DNA of 64,000 nucleotides from Pyronema omphalodes (GCA_024516155.1 JAJJXM010000006.1:682001-746000), one strand, 5' to 3'. Shown: positions 20,682 through 33,739, counted from the stretch's first letter. Translations and numbers: made by a program. The notes: a model not told the origin generated them from the letters alone.

Positions 20682-23587
20682 AAGGAAGGCTACAGCCGTG
20701 AGTTCAGCCTTTGTGTTTGTGTATCCCCTCGTTTATCATCTATCATCTATCATCTAGGTCACAAAATCTTATAGCTTCCCGCCTACACGGCTTTGACCGG
20801 TATCATATGGAGAATGGCACCACAGCTGCGGTTTCTTGGGTGTTTACAAATCATTCTGTTGGGATCTTGATTCTGCCGTGCTTCTAGGCTTCAAGACTTC
20901 AGCTAGCTTCGCTAGCTTCCGGCTCAGATTCGCGAGCTTCCTTTGTGGCTCTCATTGTGTAGATTTTGGAAACTCGATGTGATGAAGATCAGGTCATGTC
21001 AGAAAGTATGGCGTGGAATGCGTACTATGCGTACTATGCGTGAAGAGTAGTGTCTGTTTGATTTGTGTAGCGGTTTTCGAGTCGAGCCCACTTTGTCTAT
21101 GTTTTAGCCGCGGCTTTGAGGCGGGATGAAGAAGCTCTCCTCTCACTATGGTCACCATACAGATCAGATGTCAGTGGCTAGCTCCCGTTCTTTAGGGCTT
21201 GCCGCTGGCCGCTGACTCAGTCTGGCTTCTGAGACTCTGAGCCAGTCGGCGGCCACCCTTCAGTGCCACACAGCTCGGCAACCGTCCTCGATGAGGCTAA
21301 GAAAGCTCCGCGTATCCCTGCTGCCATTCAACCCCACAGGAGACAGGCAGCCACAAATAGAAGCGAGAGCAGGGTTCCTGACTAGGCTTGAAGTGATCTA
21401 GTCTGGGGATGCTGCAAATCATCGTGCTTGCTTGGCGAGACGACGACGTGGGGGGTTTCCGGTGGAATGTAGTCCCTGGGTAAAACTTCTTCAGAACGCA
21501 TATGAGAGCTATCGTTGCTGAGAATATGGGATGATTCGATTTTTATCGTCACACAGAATTCGCGGAAGAATGCCATACAGGGAAGCTTCATACCTCCCTC
21601 TAGAAGCACATCATCCCAGCGGCCTCCCAGAGAATCAAAATGCCCCAATTGAGCATCCTATGAGGTACATTACACCTACAGTTCGCAACACTTCGCTCAA
21701 TCTGGATACTTAAAGTATGTACGTTCCTATCCCCTCTGCATCGGAGATCACTAACCTGGTTAGCTGGAACAGATAAAGTAAAGCAGACCCTGTCATTAAT
21801 ATATGGAGCTTCCGAACGCCGCTGCATGAAATCAGGATCCTCGACCGGGCTGGTAATCCTCAAAGTTGCTATTTCCAGCCACTTTTTTGAAACATAAAAT
21901 CCATGTGTTCTTTAGATCCTGTGTTTCGTTACAATGAAATCTATATTTCAAAGATTAATTTGATGGTGAGAAGTCAATACTAGTGAGGGAGACTTGGTTT
22001 CACAGTCACGATTGCGTACAAATGCCCCTGCACGGAAAGATGGAGGAGGTACCTGATGGGGGCGAGGGTGGCACAAAATACAGCAGAAGTAAGACAAATC
22101 TGTCATCAGCCATTATTAAAAATTATCGGGCTTCATCCGATGGTCGTAATCCACGCAATTGCTCACTCGAATTGATTCATAGTATTCTATATCATCCAAA
22201 CTACGGCATTTGCAAACACTGCATATAATATTATAAACAACAAAGTCATATTCAATTAACAGTACAGATGAACGGCTGCAAGACGCCTATGTTATGTTTA
22301 CATCCGGTTCCCGGGTCGAAACAAATTTGCGGTGATCTAAAACCCGCAAAACATATGCGAGGATATGCAGGCAGATGTAATAAGTTTGGTTCGATTTGAT
22401 AGGAAATAGAAAATAGGCAGCATCAGCATACTTGCGGCTTGTAAAAGGGCTGAAGTGGTCTTTCACCGGGAATTTCCTTCCTGGTCCTTGTTCAGATTGG
22501 CGGACAAAGGTGATATAAAACAACAGATAGCCCATCGCATGGCATACCGAAACACGTAGCAATATAATCTCTGGAGCTGTCTGTGGTGTGTGCAACATGA
22601 AATATCCCCATATTGCTCGGACGAGCGAGGCAGCACAAAGATGACGGATACAGGGCTTTACACGTTCCTGTAACCATTGGCAGCAGCGTACGTTTGTACT
22701 TATGCTGCGCAGATAGGATTCCTACTGCATTTCCCATGGCCACCTGTGTTATGCCCCACCTCCACATTAAGTCCTCGTCTCGCTTGCCATGCGTCGTGGG
22801 TGCGAACCCTCAGCCAAACAGCTGCTTCGGTGCCTACTCAACCTATAGGTACACTCATAGCAAAGCACGTTTCCACCCTCTAATCTCCCTCGCTCCCGCC
22901 AGTCTCCCGCTATACATCCCTCACCATCCGACACCCCGACCCACCTTTGGTGCCTTTGTGCACCCTCAACACCATTTGTCCAGCACCTCCCATCCTCCGG
23001 TACGTCTTAGACGGGTCTATACTCAATTGCGAGTGTGCTGACAGCGTTTTTGGGCTGAGCAGACGCTGTGGATACAGTCGAGGCGTCCAGACGTTACATT
23101 GGTCCCAAAGGGGTCAACTGGAATTGCCACTTTTGCTTTTTATATTGCTGCTTCTTTTTTTTCTTCGCCTGCAGCTATCGTCATTACTTCCCTGTTGATA
23201 GCACATCCTTCGCTTAATTTTCACTTCCTTACTTTTTTTGTCCCTTCGATTTTCAAACTTCGTTCCATTCTATTTATTTTATCGGCCATTCCCTCATCAT
23301 CCCGACGAGAGAGCTTCCGCACTCAATTAGGCCATCACCACACCATTGGATCGTTTTGATCAACCATTCCCCGGAAATTCGGATCCTGAATCTTGTCAAC
23401 CCGGAACATCCTTAAGCTCGCGGAAGATCAACTGCATAAGTAGGTGTTATGATCAACTACAAACCAAAGAAGTATTTAGCTCGACACTGACATACAAATT
23501 ACACAGGTTATAAACGGTATTTTTTATTTCCATTCCGCGTTCTGCCAACGACCTTCCAAAACAGCCTTTGCGGCCGCTCAAGTCGAA

Positions 23588-25332
23588 ATGAGTTTCTGGG
23601 ATGGAATGCAACTGTGGGAAAAGATGCTATTTGTTCGTTCGCCTGTTCTGAGTTTAAAATGAAGAATACTGACTGTTGATAAAGGTACTGGCGGGAGGAA
23701 TTGTACTTGGCCTACTCGAACTTTATTAATGCACATGCTGATGACTCCCAGGTTTGCACATTACTATACGCAACTGGGAAGTTATTCTACAATAAACGGA
23801 GGGTAAAACGGCATACGATAATTGCAGCGGCAGCTAAAGCGCACCTCGAACACATCCGAAGTAGTCGTCATGTTATCCAGCTAAAGAGTGATGATATCCC
23901 ATTTGGAGTGAAGGCTTTGGAGTCTGGTATTGAGATTGAGGGAATTGTCATTTCTCGATCAGTTACGCCAGATAGTTACAGGCGTAGTCAACAGACTCTT
24001 GTTGCCCTCGGGGAAGATAGTGCATCAATGAAGGGCAAAAATTCCCCATCTCCATCGGTTGCCAACCAGCAAATGCGACAAACCGGTCGTTCCATGATGT
24101 ATCAACCAACGCCATATGTAGCATTTCCTGCCCCAATTTACCCGGGGAATGCTGGAGAGTCCTCCATGCGGTCGAGTGTAACATCGATAGCTTCTGCGCC
24201 GTCCGCATCCGGATCGGTCGATCCTTCACTTTTGATTAGCCGCCGGGCCCTCTCGGATCCTCTCCTGCAGACATATTCGCCTACATCTCCAGTATCGCGC
24301 TCTGGTTCGTCAACACCAAGATCTCATACAGGGAATATATCAGATCCCATAACCCTTGCAAGACTGGAGGGGCGACTATCACCCCCACCACATGCGCATA
24401 GAAGAAAAAAAAGTTTCACCAACCACAGTCCTTCACACAGTCGGTCTCACAGTCGAACTCCTACTCCTCCGGATGGTCAGCGTACTCCAACAACCCTACC
24501 CTCCGTTCACGAAGATAGTACCGGTGAATCTTCATCTCGAGAGTCAGACAGTAGTATTGAAAATGACGGAGTAGAGCGACCAAGAGGACCAGGGCTTGTC
24601 GCCACGTCATACTCAAGTCCCGTAATACCCTCTTATGTACCGGAAACTGCTTACGGAGATCTTTCCTTACTACATTCCCACCGTCTGTCTCACGCTGCTG
24701 AGGTGGGCCAATTACTACCCCGGACAAACCGCAACTCCCGTGTCCTCTCGGCTGCGGGCATTATTAACCCTTCTCCGACGTCAGCCACCAGTGAGAACAT
24801 GATTCAGAAGGTATATGCATACGACATTGACTTGGCCGGACATATTGCGGTACCCACTCCAGCCGTCTTACGTGCAGATGGTTCGGAGAGAGCGGATAGA
24901 GTCGATTGTATAGTCCAACGGGATGAGAGGGCGGAGGCTGCGGATATTATCGAGCAATCGGTGATAGTGGAGAATGCTGAGCGCCTTGATGGGGCGGAGA
25001 GATCAATTGGACCGGAGACGGATATGCCCTTGGCAGCATTCAAGAAGTACACCGATACCTTATACAACGGCGGTGAAGGTAGCCGTTTCGTCGAGGACCT
25101 GTGGAGCGAATCAAAATTGTCTGTGGACGGAACGGGTCCTTCGTCTTCGCTCCAGTCGATACCCATGCCACTCACGCCACCACCTGAGACGGTTTCGCAT
25201 TTTGACACAGTTTCCCTGTCGTCTATCGAGGGAGAGAAGGGGAAAGGAATTCTTAGCGGCTTGGGAATACTGAAGAAGAAACGGAAGGATAAAGGGAAGG
25301 GACTTGATATGGATTTGGAGGCGCAGGTATAG
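23588..25332 (+). CDS. Single-span membrane protein of unknown function, Ser/Pro-rich tail
   Basis: Three exons, 23588-23632, 23685-23702 and 23752-25332, with introns of 52 and 49 nt; the middle exon is only 18 nt (VLAGGI). Together they give 547 aa beginning MSFWDGMQLWEKMLF, followed at once by one hydrophobic segment (VLAGGIVCTLLYATG) and a basic stretch (NKRRVKRH), typical of an N-out/C-in anchor. Residues about 60-90 hold DDIPFGVKALESGIEIEGI, which I associate with an uncharacterised Pezizomycotina family (memory, unchecked). The rest is predicted disordered: Ser/Pro/Thr-rich with HSPSHSRSHSRTPTPP, then an acidic part and a basic C-terminus (LKKKRKDKGKGLD). An unspliced reading from 23701 would lose the membrane anchor, so the spliced model is preferred. 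It is the only supported gene between 14.3 and 33.7 kb. Confidence 0.82.
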
Positions 25333-26947
25333 CGTGAATTTCACGATCGTGGCGGACTCGCAAGTAATGGAGTGTTGTCATCACAACCAATCGGAATGTA
25401 ACCACCACTACATAAGCCACGATTTGGCAGCGGGAGACGGGCCGAGGGCTGAAATAAGCATAAGATCAGTCACAGCTGAACTTAGGGTTGGGGGTTATAC
25501 ATGACGTTACGATCAGCTTAGCGCCAGGGGATTTTTTTTTTTAGGAGAGATTTGCTTTTTTGGTGACGAGCGTAAGACTCGGTTAGATCTAAACTTACAC
25601 TTGGCGATTTGTGTGTTGTTTTTTTTTTTTTTTATCACTTGGCTTTATTTTTTCTTGCTGATTTTCTGGCTGATTATTTTTGCTGCTTTTTTTTAAAAAC
25701 TTGAAATTATGGGGCTTTCATTGGCGTTTCTTTTTTTTGTTTTTGTTTTGTTTTGTTTTATTGTTTTTTGTTTTCTCTTTCTTTTTTTTTCCCCCATTGG
25801 CTTTGGCTTTGGTTTTGACTTTGACTTCACGATTCCACGGAATTCGAGTTGATACCTCCTACCTCCTGCCTCATGACTTTAGTCTCCAGTCTTTAGTCTT
25901 TAGCAGAATGATGAAAAATGCACCGGTGGAAAACTGCATGGAATGGAGAATTTGTTTTTTTCGATAGGAAAATAAGAGATGAAGAAAAGGCTTGGGTGGG
26001 AACAAAAGTTTAGATTGATGCTGGTTTTGTGGGTTGTGGTTTGTGGGCTTTGGGTTGTGGGTTGTGGGTTGTGGGCTTTGGGTTGTTTTTCTTTGAGCGG
26101 ATTGCTTGAAACTTGACGTAACTTGACTTGACTTGAAGAAGCTTTTGGAATAATCGATGGGGTGTGATGGTAGATTCGTAGAGTGGTGGATCATGGGGGG
26201 ATGGGGGGATGGGGGGATGTAGATAGACATGAGCAAAAAGAAACAAAGAAACAAAGATAACGCAAAGAAGTCAAAACGAATTAAAAGAGAAGTCAAAAAG
26301 AATGATAAAGAATTATAAGGGATAAAGAATGATAAGAGCCAAGGGATAAGGAAGAATAGGGAGAATAGGGAATAGGAAAACTGTAAGTATCATCTATATT
26401 TAGATTCGAATACCTTGTACCTTCAACCTTGTACCGAAGACTACAATATCTCGTGTAGACACACACATACATGGCACGCATACAACATGGTAAGTCTATA
26501 GCTACCTACCTATGTAGATGCTACTGGAGGTAAAGTTATCGTATACAATCATAACAATATCAAAGCTTCTCCTCCCACCCCGTATCTACAAGACATGGCC
26601 TCGGCCTTCGAGTCCATATTAGGGTCTAAGCTACAGCTCACACTAAAGATACAACTACAACTTGATTTCCTCTTGCCAATAAATGATATTCTGGAAACAT
26701 ATATATATAGCGATATGTTTGGTATTTTTTTTGAAATTTTCTAGCTATATGAAAACTACTGTTAGTTATTTAGCTACAGTGCTGCAGTGCTACCGTTTTT
26801 TCTTGATCTTGATATATCTTGAATTGATGATATCTCTGATGTTTATAGAGTATCATAAGTCATGGAAAAATATTTTCAATGTCGATGGCAGTAGGAAAAG
26901 TCTTCTTTATAAGGGATTATGGATCGATGTATATAATAAATAATGTT

Positions 26948-27486
26948 AAATAATGTCAAAGATTCCTCATTGCCATTCTATTTCCATGGAAGAAAATTTC
27001 TCATACAAGCATCTAAGCATCTATGCATCTAAGCATCTAAGCACCTAAGCATCTAAGCACCTAAGCACCTAAGCACCTAAGCACCTAAGCATCTAAGCAT
27101 CTAAGCACCTAAGCAAGATATTCCACCCCGTGAATTTCATCATCTAGAAAATATATATATCCAGGCGAAAACGCACCAGACTAGATACTGTAAGCAAATA
27201 ATAACAAATAATGTCAAAGATTTACCATTTTCATTCTTTTACCATGAAAGAAAACTTCTTATACAAGCATCTAAGCACCTAAGCATCTAAGCATATAAGC
27301 ATCTAAGCACCTAAGCACCTAAGCATCTAAGCATCTAAGCATCTAAGCACCTAAGCACCTAAGCACCTAAGCATCTAAGCACCTAAGCACCTAAGCATCT
27401 AAGCAAGATATTCCACCCCGTGAATTTCATCATCTAGAAAATATATATATCCAGGCGAAAACGCACCAGAGTAGATACTGTAAGCA
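26948..27486. repeat. Tandemly duplicated locus, each copy with an 8-bp AAGCAYCT array
   Basis: Two copies, 26948-27196 and 27206-27486. Each has a left flank of about 59 bp, an array of 8-bp units, and an 86-bp right flank. The arrays are 27007-27110 (13 units) and 27265-27400 (17 units), both exact multiples of 8; units are almost all AAGCATCT or AAGCACCT. The right flanks (27111-27196, 27401-27486) differ at one base, while the left flanks differ at roughly a quarter of positions. Confidence 0.95.
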
Positions 27487-27592
27487 GAACTTTATCTCCC
27501 GTTGGTTACCGGCGCCCTGATTGCTAAGGAATTGGAAAAATGAAGACTTGATGTAGATGGTATATGGTGGTCCTGCTTTTGTATCATGGTTG

Positions 27593-27682
27593 GGTTCATG
27601 GGATTCACGGGATTTACGGGATTCACGGGATTCACAGGATTCACAGGATTTACAAGGTTCACAGGATTCACAGGATTTACAA
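27593..27682. repeat. 9-bp tandem array GATTCACRG x10
   Basis: Ten 9-bp units in constant phase, variants GATTCACGG, GATTTACGG, GATTCACAG, GATTTACAA, GGTTCACAG; nearly all differences are transitions. A 7-bp GACACCC/GGCACCC run follows at about 27700-27738. Confidence 0.93.
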
Positions 27683-30600
27683 AGACCTCATGATCCAAGA
27701 CCCGACACCCGACACCCGACACCCGGCACCCGGCACCCAGCTCCAACGATTCATCACTCTGTCATAACTTAACTGTGTTACTTTGCCTTAACTTTATCGC
27801 TATGTTACTCTCCCACAACTGTCACAGTCTAAGCCTTATTTAAGGTAACCTTTGGCTATAATAAACTTTAAAGGCAACTCTAACCCTTAGTGCCTTAGTA
27901 TTCTTGTACCGGGAATAAAAGTAAAGTTTAACCTTGATATTATCACCACCCAGGAGGGACGGGATCAGGTGTTGGTGGTTAACTTTGTAATGCTGGGATG
28001 GAATATCGGTATGGATAATGGGAGTACAAATGTTATGGCTGTGGTTTTGTGGTTTTGTGGATTTTAGGGTTGAGGGGTTGAAGGGTTGAAGGGGTTTCTG
28101 GTGATTAGATAGAGGGTGCGCGAGGGGGGTACGAATTGCGAATACAGCAGTAAGGAGTCGGTATTTGGATTGAAATTTCAGAGTCTCGAGACTCGAGTGT
28201 GGTTTCTATTTTTTTTTTTCGTAGGGCTATGGTAAAATAAAATAAACTGATTTGATTCGATCCTGTGGCTTGGGGCTCGGGTGGATTGATGTAAGATCGG
28301 TCAGAAGGGGTACACGAAATGTGAGATTTGTGGTGTCGATTACGGGTTGTAGATTACAGATTACAGATTACAGATTACTGTGTGCAATGTACAATGTAGA
28401 TGAAGATACAAATCGGAGAACGTGGCGATTTTTCGAGAGATAGGTGATACTGTAAACAAGTGGAGCAAAGGGGGCGAAGGGTCATGATCTAGATTTAAAG
28501 ATGATGATCTAAAGGTGGTACCGAGAATCTTTGGGAGGTAGGACAGGGAGAGGGAAAAGGAAATATAATGGAAATATGGAGATTTTGCCCGATGGTGGTG
28601 GATACATGGATATTTTTTCAGCTTGATGAAGATTTGAAAACTATCGATAGAAATTTTCAATCAGAAAGTGGGACGGTGGACTAAAAACAGATCAGAGTGG
28701 TGAAAATCGATCGTTGGAAATAAGACAGCCATTGCACATTGCTACCGAAACAACGAGGATATCGGAGGTGTCTCACCGCTACTTCATATCGGGAGAAAAA
28801 AATAGCCTATTTCCACCGGTGGGTTTCGGAGAAAACAGCGGAATGTTCCATCTTCCTTCGCCGCCGAAACTTTGTATACGGCCCGGTAAGTTTCTGTGAT
28901 TGTGATACCGACCGAGAGTTTGTCTCACACGGGAGCCTTTGGGGTTAGCTTCAATTTATCCGCTTTTCTCCCCGGAAGTATTCGGATGCGTCTCCAGCGA
29001 AGGAATTTCCATTATCCCGGTGTCTATATAGAGTATAGAGTATCTGTGGTCTCATATCGACCTGAACATCAATGTCTTGCCTTGCCTTGCCTTGTATTAT
29101 CTTATCAGAAAACCTATCCTGCGTGCGGGATATTAGGAACTTTTATTCGTCACTAAGCAAACAAATCACAACACAACTATGTATTCCGCAATTAAGCTCT
29201 CGGCTCGTCTTTTTAATCAATCAGATTTCTGATCGGGACACGCCGGCTCGGTAACTGTCTATGTCACCATGTTTTACTCGTTCCTGCATGTCAGATTTTT
29301 TTTTTCAGGTTTCGGTATCATATATTCATGACTCGGTTATGGTACCATACGGTCAGAATCTGTACCTGTCAGCATTGCAGACTCGGAAACTCTTATATGT
29401 ATGAAATAACGAAGCCCGATGTGATATGGTGCCATAGGAAGCATGTAAGACTAGTATACATGCTATGTACTCGGAAACGGTAGCCTTCGGTAGAGTAATC
29501 AACCTGTAAGACATGCACCTGTCAGCGATTGCACGACTGCACAACATATAGATTCTAGCTCCTGGATCCAATCCTGCTGGCATTTCGTCAGATCACTGCA
29601 TTGATCACTAATTCTCAATCATCAGGTCGGTATCGCTTAGCTAACGAATCATGGAATGGAATGGTTCCTGTTTCCCGAGAATAGGGGATTCATGCTATGG
29701 ATGTACGTACTCTGGGACCCAAAGCTGAAGTTTATGGATTTGATTTTAGGTCGCTTTCTGAAATTATGGTTCGAAGATACCCATCCGATAAAATGTGCTT
29801 TTGTCGTAATAGCTAGTTCAATAAGGGTCGCAGTTTACAAGCGGGAATGACTTGAATAAACTGTGATATATGGCTGTATTAATGGTTTGTGTCAGTGGTG
29901 TTACCTATAAGGCAATAGAGGGAAATCTAGATTTCCTGCAGGTTACAGCGAGCCTTAAGGCTTAATCAACATGTCGAGTCTCGTAGGATATTCATGGATA
30001 TATGCTAACCCCGAAAAGGTTCCAAGTTAATGTATTTGTCAACTCTTGAAGAGGATTCGCATGGACGGAGTGGAGGATAATCATTCATGTAGAGGCACGT
30101 ACACTCGAGTGATGGATCAACGGTTGCCAAGCCTCAATGAATGCTGAAGACGAGCCCGAAGAATCCTCGTTGCTATGTCTCTGTCATGCAGCAGCCTTTC
30201 CACTCCCGATTCCATCAGCTTGAGCATCCAGTAATCAGTATGGTATCCGCTTTGGCAAAATGTTTGATACACTCGATAGTAGGCAACCCTAGATATATGT
30301 ATTCTGAAGGGTGGAGGCCGAGGTGCAAGACCATGACTGCACCACGGGACATGTATAGTCATGAAATATCACTCATATTGTCACCTCTCAAATTGAAATA
30401 TTCACTGCTCGAAATTATTCCACATACTTTATTATCTCTAATTATCAGCTACTAAAGTATGTATCCATATAATACTTTTCCCAGCTCTCTATTGTGCCTC
30501 TGGTGAGTGTTTCTTCTACAGGGTGCGAAAACTATTACATCCGGTGCTAAATTATACGGACTCCCGTGAATCTAGTGTCCTCCTTTAAGGATTCAAATTA

Positions 30601-31256
30601 CTAAACTGTTTTGTAAAAAAAAACATGGCTAATTAGTTGATTATTATATTTATATTCTGAAGTCAAAGTGACTTTGTTTCACCTTCAAGTTCCTTATATA
30701 TCGTGATGGTTTCAAGTTTCGTGTCAACATTTGGCCGAAGTCTAGAGAATAATGCATTGGATACCATCAAACAGTCGCAAGATATAGGTCTTAGCCCCAA
30801 AGGAAAATAACAATATACATTTGACATTTTTGTTTTCTACTTTGTGAAGAACACAGATACAATCCATGGCAAGTGGATTAGACGAGGTCGACTTCAACAA
30901 TGGGGAATTTCTATTTCTCCAGCCTTATCTGTACTCTTTATAAAGAGATATAAATTTCTCCAGGATCATACCAGTGCCAGTGTCTGATTCCACTTTGTAG
31001 GTACTTTGTCGAGACTGAACCGTCTATATTATACCGTGTGATTTACCCCGAGTTGTTCTTTAAAAATATCATTTTATTTCGATTATCGAGTACTGCTTAG
31101 AATTACAGCGTTAATCAAGCATATGAGCATATGACATGTTTATTGTTTACTGATCAAGTATTCCAACCATCAGAGATATCTTGAGAATTCAGTCACTCAT
31201 AAAATGACATCTTAGAGCTTTGTACTCAGATACCCTACAATCCGCTTTATCATGTA

Positions 31257-31412
31257 CAGTTCAACCTTTTTATGAGAGTACTATCTATAAGAATAGCCTC
31301 TATAGAAGGGTACCAGCCGCAGTCCCCACGGTTTTTCTATGGTGCCAAGTCTATCTGTCTTGTAGGGTACACCCCTTTGGTCCCGGCATACTCTTATGAA
31401 GAGGTTCGACTG
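31257..31412. mobile_element. 156-bp MITE with terminal inverted repeats and TA target duplication
   Basis: The left end reads CAGTTCAACCTTTTTATGAG and continues AGTA; the reverse complement of the right end reads CAGTCGAACCTCTTCATAAG and continues AGTA. They match at 19 of 24 positions, four of the five differences being transitions. TA lies directly outside both ends (31255-31256, 31413-31414). TA duplication, CAGT ends and small size without coding capacity are what is known for MITEs mobilised by Tc1/mariner-superfamily enzymes, including the fungal pogo/Fot group. The family assignment is inference. Confidence 0.8.
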
Positions 31413-32317
31413 TATCATTCTTTATTTCAGTCATCAACAACGCTTATATAGTCTATTCTTTCTAGATGGCTTCCGACTATACAGTTCTCGAAAACCACAA
31501 AAACTTCATTTCTTTTCATTCCATGTTCAGATTCTATAGTCATAAGCAATATTCCTTTTCACAAAAAACGCATCTACTTTTCCCTTCGACTAGCTTTTAT
31601 TTCACTGTACATAGTAACGTTAACCACTTCTCTATGGAATACAAAATGACGCATACACCAAAGCCCGTGTGTTTTGTTGTTCCCAGAAAGTTAAATTCGC
31701 CAGCCATGATCCATCCACATGGAAAACATACCATACCTTTAATAGCAAAAGTCTGCCTGATATATTATTCATTGGATTGATTGGATTAACGGGTATAAAA
31801 GATTTCGTCAGAGCCACGAGGCATATAAAGTAGAGTAGAACAGAATAGCACGTTACGGGAACGTGGACTTGGGATTGAGGATTGGGGACTCTATGATATC
31901 ATAGGGTCTATAGTATAACCAGCTAGCTAGCTTGAATACATTCTGCTCAGTGCTCACCCCCCATCTCCGACTCTAGTTTCTCCGAGAAAATGACGTTCTG
32001 TTCAGTTCCGGATCCCTTATGTATATATCGCTCATTCCCTTATTATATCTTAGTCTATAAACTATATCGAGTGCTCCGCTATGAATGTTTAAAAGAGAAT
32101 ATGATTCCGTGATCTTAACACCGGGCACACCCTAATAACATGGCACGAATATCCATGTGGTACCATCGGACGGAGCCTACCTACGTAGTGCACATATATG
32201 ACCCAGGATCTTCTTAAAATTTCCTGGGAAAAGTTAGATAGACTACTAATATAATAATTAAGCTTGCAGTGAATATCATAGTTTCCTGAGTACAGTAGTT
32301 TCCGGTAAGTTGTAACT

Positions 32318-32387
32318 ACTACCTAAATAACTACCTACCTACCTAACTACCTACCTACCTAACTACTACCTTACTTACTTACTTACT
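32318..32387. repeat. CTAC/TTAC tetranucleotide-type microsatellite
   Basis: Irregular array of CTAC, CTAA and TTAC tetranucleotides: ACTACCTACCTAACTACC and similar, ending in TTACTTACTTACTTAC. Confidence 0.85.
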
Positions 32388-33739
32388 ACGAGAGTATAGT
32401 AACCATACCCCTTCTTTCACCGGATGGAAACCGGACGGCGTAGGTAGGTATATTGTTTCACCGACTGAATGGTTCCAGGCTCTATTTACTGTACTAGAGA
32501 CCAGAACTTGAGACCCTGACCGTGCTGGTGATATATTATCATAGATTTCGGTATAGTGACATGCTACTCACATACCTACCTGTCTGTCTCCCTGTCTATC
32601 AATCTAGCTACTAGTTACCAGTTACCATGGATATCCAACGGCCAAATTTTTATTTTTCTTCTTCTATTTTTTTCCTCGGGTCCTACACCCTACATCCTAC
32701 ACACCCTCCACGCTCCCAGCTCGCACGTACCCTACACTTTATCACCCTTTGAGTTTCTTGAGTTCTTAGGTTCTTAGATTCCTAGTTTCTTCGGTGATTC
32801 GGTGATTTGCACCAATACAGTTAACGAGGATCACAACGTGCCGTGATCACGGACCTTTCTGCAACCAAGAATATTTTTTTAAGCTATCGGTGAGTTTTTA
32901 TTTTAGCGACCGTAGGTACTAGGCTGTTTCTAGTTTTTAGTTTCAAGTTTTTTTTTTTTTTTTTCTATACATGTTCGAGGGTTTTCCTTTTGGTTTTTTT
33001 AGTTCAAGTTTAAGTTGCTTTTATATACGTATATAGTGGCCGCTGATAGCCTACATATGTCGAGAGCGGTCTGCGAGCGGTCTTGTCTATTTTGCTTTAA
33101 GAAAAAACAAAAATCGCCCCTGGTTGTGGTGGGTACCAGGCTATATACCTTTGAAGAAAAGGAAACTACATTAGGTTTTTTTTTTTTGAAGGTCTGTGTA
33201 CACCATACATCGGTAGTTCTACTCTACAAGACTATGGACAAAAGCTATGTAGGCCGGGCTTCTGCGCTTTCGCGAATAGTCTACACGCTAGTGATTGGTT
33301 GTCGATCCCCGGCCGGCGGTAGGATGCGCATATAAAATCTCGAGGGTGTTTTGGAAGGGAGCATTTACCTTCTCGAGCTATAAATGTTTCGAACGGGAAT
33401 TCGGGAATTACCTCGGGAGATCAACAATGCAGTCGTACATATAGCAGCTCCGGAGGAGAATAGAATCGGCGATAGATAGGTGAGTTATTATAACTTAGTT
33501 TTGGCACAGACAGTCAGTGTAGGATATGGATGATGGCGGATGGCGGATGAAAGGAAATCCCATGCTGCTCAAGATGCCGATTTGATTATTGTGTAGGCAA
33601 GATATGATGGGTATCAATAGATTCGAAACTCCAAAAAAAAAAAACCGAGGCTGTCAAGGGCCACTGAAATGAATACATGACTTAAAAACATTAACCTTAA
33701 CCCACCTACCCATCCATCCATGCTTACTCATATAATACA

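Larger units (their letters stand above)
14286..23587. other. 9.3-kb gene-poor, minisatellite-rich region
   Basis: No supported gene. 14286-14900 is the promoter side of the preceding minus-strand gene, with a purine-rich tract (GAGAGAGAGACAGACAG) near 14440. 14900-16140 is A/T-rich, with AAACCACATAAACC-type repeats at 15960-16030. Short-unit tandem arrays lie at 16.15-17.31 kb and a diverged duplication at 17.84-18.17 kb. 18.2-22.9 kb has no structure beyond microsatellites and a 23-base G run. 22.9-23.58 kb is pyrimidine-rich and probably the promoter and 5' UTR of the gene starting at 23588. Open frames here, for example 18863-19375 minus, overlap repeats and lack splice-consistent extensions. 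Confidence 0.65.
25333..33739. other. 8.4-kb gene-poor, A/T-rich region
   Basis: No supported gene. 25.5-25.8 kb is T-rich downstream sequence of the preceding gene, with homopolymer T runs. 26.0-26.2 kb has GGGTTGT and GGGGGAT short repeats. A duplicated minisatellite locus lies at 26.95-27.49 kb, a 9-bp array at 27.6 kb and 7-bp GACACCC and AGATTAC runs at about 27.7 and 28.36 kb. A MITE lies at 31.26 kb and CTAC tetranucleotides at 32.3 kb. The rest (28.5-31.2 and 31.5-33.7 kb) is unremarkable A/T-rich DNA with short chance frames. Confidence 0.65.

Noticed and set aside
27007..27400. Regular repeats that could suggest a CRISPR-like array
   Set aside because: The units are contiguous 8-bp copies with no spacers, and the genome is fungal; it is a minisatellite.
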